Shown piece by piece: positions 45,416-52,357 of a stretch of DNA of 64,000 bases. Source of the DNA: DAISKN01 sp963716925 (GTDB taxonomy: Bacteria; Acidobacteriota; Vicinamibacteria; Marinacidobacterales; SMYC01); contig CAVQUX010000010.1 in the NCBI GenBank assembly GCA_963716925.1, positions 1,426,001-1,490,000 of the forward strand, in the 5' to 3' direction. The stretch's first letter is position 1. Each line of letters begins with the position of its first letter. The notes beneath the pieces were generated by a model. That model ran no database searches. It saw only the letters and a program-made list of their open reading frames with translations, and was not told the origin of the DNA. The translations under genes and the position numbers were made by a program.

Positions 45416-47743
45416 ATGAGAACCCATTCGAGCCCCGGTAGAGGAGGGATTTCGGCCCTCACGGTGCTGAGCCTTCTCTTTTCCGAGATGGTCCCCCTGT
45501 TGCCTGCCCAGACCGCACCCGCGGCCGAAGCGGACGAGGTAGACGTCGACGGAGGGTGGCCCCGTACCCACCCGATGCCGAACGGCGGGACCGTCGTCAT
45601 CTACGAGCCGCAAGCGGCGAGCTGGGACCGGCAGAAGCATCTCGTGGCCTATAGCGCCGTCGCCTACACCGCCCCGGGAGCGCAGAAGGCCGACCTCGGG
45701 TCGATAAAGCTCGAGACCGATACCAGCGTCTCCCTGGAGGAGCGGCTGGTCCGCTTCGATACGATCGATCTGACGGAGTCGAACTTCCCGAAGCTTTCGC
45801 GGGAACAGACGGGAGAGGTAACCACCTTCATCCGGAACTCGATCCCCGAGAAGGATCGGGTGATCGCGCTCGATCGCATGATGGCCGCCATCGAGACCAG
45901 CGACATCGTTCCGAAGGAGGTTACGGGGCTCAAGGCCGATCCGCCGGCGATTTTCTTCAGCAGCACGCCGGCGATTCTGGTGAACCTCGACGGCGAGCCC
46001 ATCTGGAGTCCCATCAAGGAGAACGATCTTCGCTTCGCGGTCAACACCAACTGGGATCTCTTCGAGCACGGACCGTCGAAGACCTTCTACCTGCGCCACG
46101 AAACCTCCTGGCTGAAGGCGTCCGCCGTCGAGGGACCGTGGACACCGGCCGGCGATCTTCCGGGAAGCTTCGCCAAGCTTCCGGCCGATGCGAACTGGAA
46201 GGAGGTCAAGACGGCGCTTCCAGGGAAGAAGCTCGATCCCAAGAAGGCGCCCAAGGTCTTCGTGAGTCTCGAGCCAGCCGAGCTCATCCTGCTCCAGGGA
46301 AAGCCGAAGTACGAAAAGGTCGAGGGCACCGCCCTCGTGTGGGTGAGCAATACGGAAAGTGACATCTTCGGCGTCGGCAAGGTGGGGGCGATGACGCTCT
46401 ACTATCTCGTCGCCGGACGATGGTTCTCGGCGTCGGATTTCACCGGCCCGTGGACGTTCGCGACGACGGCGCTTCCCGAGGACTTCAAGAAGATCCCTCT
46501 CGAGCATCCTCGATCCCGCGTCCTCGCCTCCGTCCCGGGAACGCGCCAGGCGGCGGAAGCGATTCTGCTCGCGCAGATCCCGGAAACGGCGCGGGTCAAC
46601 ATCAAAACGCTGCAGGCGCCCGAGGTCTCGTATCAGGGCGACCCGCAGTTCAAGCCCGAGCCAGGTGCGACCCCGGTTCAGAGCGCGGTCAACACCGACA
46701 AGGACATCTTCAAGATCGGCGACATGTACTACATGTGCTACAACGGCGTCTGGTTCTCCTCGAAGGGCCCGACCGGTCCCTGGGAGGTCGAGACCAACGT
46801 CCCCAAGGAGATCTACCAGATCCCCGCGAGCTCCTCGAGCCACCACGTCACCTACGTCACCGTCGAGGACGATGACGACAGCGACGAGTGGGCGACGTTC
46901 GCGGTGGTGGCTGGCTATACAGGAATGATGATCGCCTGGGGGTGCGTCGTCTGGGGGAGCGGCTGGTACTACCCTCCCTATGTCGGATACGGCGGTTTCT
47001 ATCCCGCCTACTATCCCCGCTACGGAGCGTACGGCTATGGCGCCCGGTACAACCCGTGGACGGGAGCGTACGGGCGCGGCTTCGCGGCCTATGGTCCCTA
47101 CGGCGGGGCCGGCGCCGGCGCGCGCTACAACCCGCGCACGGGAACGTACGCCCGGGGGGCTTCCGCCTGGGGACCTTACGGATCGCGCGGCGCCGCCGAG
47201 GCGTGGAATCCCAGAACCGGCACCTACGGACGGACGCGGCAGGGATCGAACGTCTACGGAAGCTGGGGCACGACGTCCGTTCAGCGCGGCGACGATTGGG
47301 CGCAAACGGCGCGGACGACCAACCGGGCGACGGGAACGACCACGCGCGTCACGCGTACGGACGAAGGCGCCATGGCGAGCCGGCGCGGGGCGGGCGGCGG
47401 GACCGTGGCAGTCGGATCCGGCGGTGACGTCTATGCGGGGCGCGATGGAAACGTGTATCGCCGGGAGGACGGCAACTGGCAGAAGAACGACGGCGGAAGC
47501 TGGAACAATGTCGATCCTCCTCAGAGGACGCCCTCCACGACCACGCGCTCGACGACGTCGCGCAGCACCATGGATTCTTCGACCTACGGACAGCTCGAGC
47601 GCGATCGCTCGACGCGCGCCGAGGGCTCGCAGCGAACGAAGGACTACAGCTCCTATAAAAGCGGAAGCAGCCGGTCGACGGGGAGCTACCGCGCGAGCGG
47701 CGGCGGCGCTCGCCGCAGCGGCGGAGGCGGTCGGAGGCGGTAG
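45416..47743 (+). CDS. Large secreted protein with three tandem modules and a Gly/Tyr/Ser-rich tail
   Basis: The 775 aa product has a signal peptide (LTVLSLLFSEMVPLLPAQ). Three related modules of about 75-85 residues follow, each with an NT..D.F....YY....WF.AS...GPW.....LP..F..IP pattern (about 178-256, 280-362, 400-472: VEGPWTPAG, FTGPWTFAT, PTGPWEVET). A hydrophobic segment near 496-516 is followed by a long low-complexity tail rich in Gly, Tyr, Arg and Ser with repeated YNPxTG and GTYxRG. The ATG has GAGAAAGGA upstream. No enzyme motif is seen. The tail resembles that of the DUF3300 protein, so an envelope-surface structural or adhesive role is plausible but unproved. Confidence 0.8.
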   Translation: MRTHSSPGRGGISALTVLSLLFSEMVPLLPAQTAPAAEADEVDVDGGWPRTHPMPNGGTVVIYEPQAASWDRQKHLVAYSAVAYTAPGAQKADLGSIKLETDTSVSLEERLVRFDTIDLTESNFPKLSREQTGEVTTFIRNSIPEKDRVIALDRMMAAIETSDIVPKEVTGLKADPPAIFFSSTPAILVNLDGEPIWSPIKENDLRFAVNTNWDLFEHGPSKTFYLRHETSWLKASAVEGPWTPAGDLPGSFAKLPADANWKEVKTALPGKKLDPKKAPKVFVSLEPAELILLQGKPKYEKVEGTALVWVSNTESDIFGVGKVGAMTLYYLVAGRWFSASDFTGPWTFATTALPEDFKKIPLEHPRSRVLASVPGTRQAAEAILLAQIPETARVNIKTLQAPEVSYQGDPQFKPEPGATPVQSAVNTDKDIFKIGDMYYMCYNGVWFSSKGPTGPWEVETNVPKEIYQIPASSSSHHVTYVTVEDDDDSDEWATFAVVAGYTGMMIAWGCVVWGSGWYYPPYVGYGGFYPAYYPRYGAYGYGARYNPWTGAYGRGFAAYGPYGGAGAGARYNPRTGTYARGASAWGPYGSRGAAEAWNPRTGTYGRTRQGSNVYGSWGTTSVQRGDDWAQTARTTNRATGTTTRVTRTDEGAMASRRGAGGGTVAVGSGGDVYAGRDGNVYRREDGNWQKNDGGSWNNVDPPQRTPSTTTRSTTSRSTMDSSTYGQLERDRSTRAEGSQRTKDYSSYKSGSSRSTGSYRASGGGARRSGGGGRRR

Positions 47744-47776
47744 CGAACACGGAGACCGTATTTCTTTCCTAACCAT

Positions 47777-47794
47777 CCTGGTAGTTTTACGAGT
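47777..47794 (+). promoter_or_regulatory. Palindromic operator element, copy c (one mismatch)
   Basis: CCTGGTAGTTTTACGAGT differs from the other copies by one base in the left arm. GTCCGTTAGTCTC follows after exactly 16 bases, and CCGTATTTCT precedes by 21, matching the conserved flanks. It lies between the stop of the secreted-protein gene and the receiver-PPK2 gene pair (start 47829), pointing toward the latter. The predicted -10-like block ends only a few bases before the start codon. Confidence 0.6.
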
Positions 47795-47828
47795 TCTTTA
47801 CAGGTGACGCGTCCGTTAGTCTCGCCTG

Positions 47829-48228
47829 GTGGTTTCTACGACGTCCGTCTGTCCTCCTGGCGGCTCCGCACCACGGCCTCGCCGAGGGCATCCGGTCGCT
47901 TCTGGGGACGGCGTTCGACGCGGTCGTGATGGTGGCGGACGAGAGGTCGCTGTGTGAAAGCGCGCAGCGACTCGAGCCCAGATTGGCGGTCGTGGACCTG
48001 GGGCTCGCCCATGGAGACATCTGCGGGTTGATCCACCGTATTCGACTCGGTTGTCCGGGATTGAAGGTGATCCTCCTCAGTGCTCACGACGAGCCGGCCG
48101 TCGTACAGGCAGCGATGAAAGCGGGGGCCGAAGCGTTGGTCGCCAAGCGGGAGATTGCCACGGACCTGCTGCCCGCAGTAGAAGATGTGCTCCGAGGAGA
48201 GCGGCATTTCCCCCCAGCGAGGGTTTGA
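47829..48228 (+). CDS. Single-domain response regulator (receiver only)
   Basis: The product is about 132 aa and contains a receiver domain and no output domain. The phospho-acceptor Asp is in RLAVVDLGLA, the switch Ser in VILLSAHDE and the conserved Lys in ALVAKREIATD. The frame opens with GTG (MVSTTSV), and one extra base near 47849 separates it from VLLAAPHHGLAEGIR. Without that correction no start codon exists for the N-terminal strand. It ends 1 bp before ppk2. The N-terminal Asp pair that binds Mg2+ is replaced by APHH, so phosphorylation may be weak or absent. Confidence 0.75.
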
Positions 48229-48229
48229 G

Positions 48230-49132
48230 ATGAAACTGGAAGAGGTCATCGAACGCGCCCGTGAGTTCGCGCGCCCCTACCGCGTCACCGATGGAGAGAA
48301 GTTCCGGCTCGACGATGTGGACCCGGGCGATACCGGGAGTCTCGAGGCCGAGGACAAGCCCCGGGCCAGGGAAGCCCTCCAGACGGGCGTCGAGGCGCTC
48401 GCCGAGCTTCAGGACATGCTCTACGCGCAGGATCGATGGGCGGTGCTCCTCGTCTTCCAGGCCATGGATGCGGCCGGCAAGGACGGGGCCATCAAGCACG
48501 TGATGTCCGGGGTCAATCCCCAGGGCTGTCAGGTCGCATCCTTCAAGGCGCCCTCCTCCGAAGACCTCGATCACGATTACCTCTGGCGCTGCCAGAAGCA
48601 CCTGCCGGAGCGGGGACGAATCGGAATCTTCAACCGTTCGTACTACGAGGAAGTGCTCGTGGTGCGGGTTCACGAGGATATCCTTCACAAGCAGAAGCTC
48701 CCGCCGAACTTGATCACCAAAGACATCTGGAAAGATCGCCTGCGGGACATCCGGTGCTTCGAGCGCTATCTCTCGGGAAACGGCGTGCTCGTCCGGAAGT
48801 TCTTCCTCCACGTCTCGAAAAAGGAGCAGAAGAGGCGCTTTCTCGAGCGCATCGAGGAACCCGAGAAGAACTGGAAGTTCTCTTCCGCGGACGCGCGCGA
48901 GCGCGGCCACTGGAAGGACTACATGAAGGCCTTCGAGAGCGCGATCCAGGGAACTGCGACCAAGGAATCTCCGTGGTTCGTGGTCCCCGCCGACAACAAG
49001 TGGTTTACCCGGGTCGTGGTGGGGGCCGCGATCATCGATGCTCTCGCCTCTCTCGACCTCCACTATCCGAAAGTCGGCAAGGAGAAGCTCAAGGAGCTGG
49101 CCGAGGCGAAGAAGGAACTCCTGGGGGAGTAG
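48230..49132 (+). CDS. ppk2: Polyphosphate kinase 2
   Basis: The 300 aa product is a PPK2-family enzyme: Walker A FQAMDAAGKDGAIKHVMSG (Lys near 84), Walker B-like RIGIFNRSYYEEVLVVRVH, the lid region FFLHVSKKEQKRRFLER, and YMKAFESAIQ followed by WFVVPADNKWFTRV. It moves phosphate between polyphosphate and nucleotides, in the cytoplasm. Length and motif spacing fit the class with one domain. The ATG follows the receiver-domain stop by 1 bp, so both come from one message, possibly under palindrome copy c. The PPK2 direction (AMP, ADP or GDP substrate) cannot be told from the motif alone. Confidence 0.93.
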   Translation: MKLEEVIERAREFARPYRVTDGEKFRLDDVDPGDTGSLEAEDKPRAREALQTGVEALAELQDMLYAQDRWAVLLVFQAMDAAGKDGAIKHVMSGVNPQGCQVASFKAPSSEDLDHDYLWRCQKHLPERGRIGIFNRSYYEEVLVVRVHEDILHKQKLPPNLITKDIWKDRLRDIRCFERYLSGNGVLVRKFFLHVSKKEQKRRFLERIEEPEKNWKFSSADARERGHWKDYMKAFESAIQGTATKESPWFVVPADNKWFTRVVVGAAIIDALASLDLHYPKVGKEKLKELAEAKKELLGE

Positions 49133-49163
49133 CGAATCGGCCGCCCTTCGCCCGAACGAAGGT

Positions 49164-49412
49164 TCACGGTCTCGATGCTCGCGACGCTCGCGAAGCCGAT
49201 CCGCAGTTGCGCTTTCGTTTTCGACGGGCCCTGGTCGCTCCGTCCGGCAGGAGGGTCGGGATCGCTTTGCGGCCATGCCTTCGGTAGACGTCTCGGAACT
49301 CGGTATCCACCGTGATCAAGACGGGTTCTGCATAGATCTCCGTCATGCGAACCAGGCACGCATCCGCCAAATCCATGGGAACGTCCCCGTATTTCGCGAA
49401 GAGCGTTCTCAC
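49164..49412 (-). pseudogene. C-terminal remnant of a VapC-type PIN domain toxin
   Basis: The frame reads RTLFAKYGDVPMDLADACLV then ITVDTEFRDVYRRHGR, the second half of a PIN domain with its third and fourth acidic residues (DLADA and T-x-D). The first half with the initial Asp is missing, and no antitoxin gene adjoins. The upstream sequence is now occupied by the start of the gene at 49457 on the other strand. The Arg-rich C-terminal tail after TLLP looks like read-through past a lost stop. Confidence 0.55.
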
Positions 49413-49456
49413 CGCTCCAGCGCGGCGCGACTTGCGGAGGCATCCCGGCTCGGTGG

Positions 49457-50335
49457 ATGCTGGATTCTCCGAAAGGCGATGCCATTGTGATTGACTCGAT
49501 CCTCTTCGCTCTTCTCGCCGCCGCGGCCCCACAGGACGCGACGGAAGACATCGACGCCTTCATGAGGAAGGTTCTCGAGAACCGTTCGGTCAACTGGGAG
49601 AAGTATCACGACTACTTCGGCCGGGAGCGGGCGAGTTTCTCGATCGAGGGCACGCTCGACGAAACCCTCCAGGGCTTCGAACGGGAGTATCTCTGGTTCG
49701 TGAAGGACGGATACCCGGTCCGAAGTCCGGTGAGCGTCGACGGCGTGCCGGTACCCCCCGAACAACGGGAGCGGGAGGAGACCGAGTGGATCGAGCGCCT
49801 GAAGGAGCGGAAACCGGAGAGCGGGCCCGACCGGGAACAGTTTTTCGGGTTCGAGTTCGAGCCGGGAAGATTCTTCTACGCGGGTCGTGAGACGTTCGAA
49901 GGCCGGGACGTCGTGGTAATCGAGTACTACCCTCGAAACGCCCCGTGGAGCGAGGACGAAGAGGCTGACGAAAAGGATGAGAAGGAGGCCGAGATCGAGG
50001 CGAAGCTCGGCAAGGTCTTCTTCGTCTCCATGCTGGTCGATCCGGCGGAGCACCAGATCGTTCGGATGACGCTCGAGAACGCCGGCTTCGACTTCCTTCC
50101 GGCGCGGTGGCTCGTGCACGTGGACGAAGTCGAGGTATCGCTCACTATGGGTCAGCCCATCGACGACGTCTGGCTCACCCGGGACATGGAAGCCTACGGA
50201 AAGGTGACCACGGCGGCCGGGAGTCTCGAGGTCCGCTATCGCTCGACGTTCTACGACTACGGAAAGACCAGGACGGGGGTGAAATACCGCTTTGCACCCC
50301 GGGGAATCGGCAAACCCGAGAAGCCCAAGCCATGA
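49457..50335 (+). CDS. Secreted protein of unknown family, coupled to a BamA-like protein
   Basis: The 292 aa product has a hydrophobic N-terminus (IDSILFALLAAAAP) and a mature part with charged helices and strands: SVNWEKYHDYFGRERASF, FGFEFEPGRFFYAGRETFEG, VDPAEHQIVRMTLENAGFDFL and VDEVEVSLTMGQPIDDVWL. It resembles LolA-like outer-membrane lipoprotein carriers in overall style, with a curved beta-sheet binding loosely conserved hydrophobics, but no motif clinches it. ATG at 49457 or GTG at 49487 could be the start; the latter places the signal peptide at the very N-terminus. Its stop overlaps the next ATG (ATGA). Confidence 0.7.
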   Translation: MLDSPKGDAIVIDSILFALLAAAAPQDATEDIDAFMRKVLENRSVNWEKYHDYFGRERASFSIEGTLDETLQGFEREYLWFVKDGYPVRSPVSVDGVPVPPEQREREETEWIERLKERKPESGPDREQFFGFEFEPGRFFYAGRETFEGRDVVVIEYYPRNAPWSEDEEADEKDEKEAEIEAKLGKVFFVSMLVDPAEHQIVRMTLENAGFDFLPARWLVHVDEVEVSLTMGQPIDDVWLTRDMEAYGKVTTAAGSLEVRYRSTFYDYGKTRTGVKYRFAPRGIGKPEKPKP

Positions 50336-51525
50336 GGCTTCTCCTTCCGGCGTTCGTCCTTCTGGGCGGGGCCGGGATCGCGACGGGAGAGTCCCGGATC
50401 GCGCTCGTCCTGGTCCACGGCAACCACACGATTCCCGACGAAGAGGTCACGAAGATCGCCGGGGTCGCCGCGGGGCAGGCGTTCGCCCCCGAAGATCGGG
50501 AGGAGATCCAGGCCCGCCTCCTCTCTAGCGGAAAGTTCGAGACCGCGGAAGTGCGGATTCGTTACCGAGGCCTCGCCGAGTCGAGCGACGTCGCCCTGGT
50601 GCTTCTCGTGCGGGAGAAGCCTTCGGTCTCGAGCCGTTTTCTCGCGGCCCCGATTTTCGATCTCACCGACGAGTACGGTCTCACTCTCGGGGCCCGCCTG
50701 GCCTTCGTCGACGTCTTCGGCGAGGGAAGCAGAATCGCCTTTCCCTTGAGCTGGGGCGGAGAGCGTCAACTGGGAGTGGAGGGCGCTTTCGATCTGGGCG
50801 AGCGCAGCTCGGCCCGCTTCGACCTCTCTCGCACCCGCGAGGTGAACCCTCATTACGACGCTCCGGACAACCGTCTCTCGGCAGGAGGCGGCTACGGTTG
50901 GAAACGCGGTCTCGTCGGGGTCGACGCCGGCGGCCGCTGGAGCGACGTGGACTTCGACCAGCTCGACGAAAGCTTCACCGACCTGGGAGCCAGGATCGCC
51001 CTCGACTCGCGCAGGGATCCCACGATTCCGGGGGACGCCTTCTACGCCGGCCTCGCCTGGCGCAGGTTGTTCTTCGAGAACACGTCGCGCGCCGACGTCA
51101 ACCAGTACACCTTCGACCTCCGGGGCTACAAGCGACTCGCGGGGCAGGCGCTCCTCGCGAGCCAGGTCTACTGGGCGGTTTCCGACGGGTCGCTTCCGCC
51201 CTACGAGCAGCCTTTCGTCGGCGGAGGCAAGACCCTTCGAGGACACGCCCCGGGAGAGTACGTGGGGGACAACGCCGCTCTCGGCTCTTTGGAGCTGCGC
51301 CTGCCGTTGACCTCGGTTCTGTCGGTCGCGCGGGCGGGGGTGCACCTCTTCTTCGACACCGGCGCCGTCTACGACGAGGGCGGGAGCCTTCGCCGCGCCC
51401 GCTTCCACAACGGGGCAGGCTTCGGCGGGTTCTTCCGGATCGCGATGATCGGAGTCAGAGCCGATCTGGGCTTCGACCTCGATGGCGGGACCCGGTTCCA
51501 CGTGGGGTCGAGCTTCAAGTTCTAG
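50332..51525 (+). CDS. BamA/TamA-like outer membrane protein with one POTRA domain
   Basis: The 397 aa product has a signal peptide, one POTRA-like domain (ALVLVHGNHTIPDEEVTKIAG, FAPEDREEIQARLLSSGKFE) and a Bac_surface_Ag barrel. The barrel holds the conserved loop-6-like GGGKTLRGHAPGEYVGD, with the RG pair seen in Omp85 proteins, and ends SSFKF with terminal Phe. It is shorter than BamA, which has five POTRA domains, so it probably inserts or exports a specific partner, perhaps the coupled secreted protein upstream. ATG overlaps the previous stop at 50332-50335. Confidence 0.85.
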   Translation: MRLLLPAFVLLGGAGIATGESRIALVLVHGNHTIPDEEVTKIAGVAAGQAFAPEDREEIQARLLSSGKFETAEVRIRYRGLAESSDVALVLLVREKPSVSSRFLAAPIFDLTDEYGLTLGARLAFVDVFGEGSRIAFPLSWGGERQLGVEGAFDLGERSSARFDLSRTREVNPHYDAPDNRLSAGGGYGWKRGLVGVDAGGRWSDVDFDQLDESFTDLGARIALDSRRDPTIPGDAFYAGLAWRRLFFENTSRADVNQYTFDLRGYKRLAGQALLASQVYWAVSDGSLPPYEQPFVGGGKTLRGHAPGEYVGDNAALGSLELRLPLTSVLSVARAGVHLFFDTGAVYDEGGSLRRARFHNGAGFGGFFRIAMIGVRADLGFDLDGGTRFHVGSSFKF

Positions 51526-51562
51526 AATCGATTACAATGCTCCCGCTGGGGAATCATCGAAA

Positions 51563-51973
51563 TCACCACGGAGACGGTCCCTGCCCCGCCCAAATCGCCT
51601 CGACGTCGTAGGCGGCAATCAGGGGATCCACCGTCAGAACGGCCACGCTTTCTGTCAGTGCCTGGGCGACCAGCAACCTATCGAAGGGATCCCGGTGATG
51701 GTTGGGGAGGGACGCCACGCGAAGAGCGTGAACGTGCTCGACGGGCATTCCCATCATCCCTTGAGATGCCAGGCGCCCGGGCACATAGATCTCAGGCGAT
51801 TCGGGAAGCTTCAATTTCCCGATCGAGCACTTGATCGCGATCTCCCAGGAGCTCGCTGCCGAAAAGTAGATGATGTTCTCGCCGTTTCCGATGAGTTTCC
51901 GCGCGCCCTCGTTGAGGCGTTCTTCTTCGGCGAACCACCACAGCCAGCACTGGGTGTCGATCAGGAAGTTCAT
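51563..51973 (-). CDS. vapC: PIN domain toxin (VapC family)
   Basis: The 136 aa product begins NFLIDTQCWLWWFAEEERL with the first catalytic Asp. The other PIN acidic residues are in SWEIAIK (Glu), HRDPFDRLLVAQAL (Asp) and LTVDPLIAAY (Asp), as in PhoH-type/YacL-like VapC toxins. It is an Mg2+-dependent RNase. The ATG overlaps the antitoxin stop (ATGA at 51970-51973), the normal order for Phd-VapC pairs. The operator-like repeats lie upstream of the antitoxin. Confidence 0.92.
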   Translation of the reverse strand: MNFLIDTQCWLWWFAEEERLNEGARKLIGNGENIIYFSAASSWEIAIKCSIGKLKLPESPEIYVPGRLASQGMMGMPVEHVHALRVASLPNHHRDPFDRLLVAQALTESVAVLTVDPLIAAYDVEAIWAGQGPSPW

Positions 51974-52200
51974 TCGAAGAGCTTCTGGATCTCCGCTGGA
52001 AGGGGGGCGTCGAAGTCCTCGGCGATCCACACCTTCCCACGGTCGAGGCCCGGAACACGTTTCTTCGGACTTCCGTGGAAAGGAACGAGGCGTGCCACCG
52101 GCTTGCCCGCTTTCGAGATGATGATCTCCTCTCCCGCCGCGACACGCGCGAGAAGCCGCGAAAGGTGGGTTTTCGCCTGGTGGACGTTTACCTCGGCCAT
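51970..52200 (-). CDS. Phd/YefM-type antitoxin
   Basis: The 76 aa product has the Phd/YefM N-terminal DNA-binding fold: VNVHQAKTHLSRLLARVAAGEEIIISKAGKPVARLV is the full pattern, split as VNVHQAKTHLSRLLARV and IIISKAGKPVARLVPF. The short C-terminal tail (EDFDAPLPAEIQKLFE) should bind VapC. It overlaps vapC by 4 bp. It represses its own promoter by family precedent; matching dyads are at 52210-52232. ATG with GAGGTAAACG-type upstream bases. Confidence 0.92.
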   Translation of the reverse strand: MAEVNVHQAKTHLSRLLARVAAGEEIIISKAGKPVARLVPFHGSPKKRVPGLDRGKVWIAEDFDAPLPAEIQKLFE

Positions 52201-52209
52201 GGTTCATAT

Positions 52210-52232
52210 TGGACTAAGTCCATGACTAAGTC
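52210..52232. promoter_or_regulatory. Repeated GACTAAGTC dyads, candidate Phd operator
   Basis: Two copies of GACTAAGTC (52212-52220 and 52224-52232) sit 12 bp apart, a little more than one helical turn. Each is a near-perfect dyad (GACT-A-AGTC), and the first extends to TGGACTAAGTCCA. They lie 10-30 bp upstream of the antitoxin start, where Phd/YefM proteins bind their own promoter. They would also be close to the divergent sulfate permease gene (start 52358). Confidence 0.6.
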
Positions 52233-52357
52233 AAAAGCCGCTGCCATGGCGGCCCATTCGTGCAGTCTCTCAATCGAGTACACTTTCCGGCGGTCAGCAA
52301 AGGCCAGACTCACAGAGTTGACGGTAGCGAAGGAAAGGCTGCTGGCGGAAACGTAGC

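Noticed and set aside
45371..47776. An 801-codon minus-strand frame opposite the modular secreted protein
   Set aside because: No signal peptide, no motif, and Arg/Gly/Asp bias as expected from the complement of a Gly/Tyr/Ser-rich tail.
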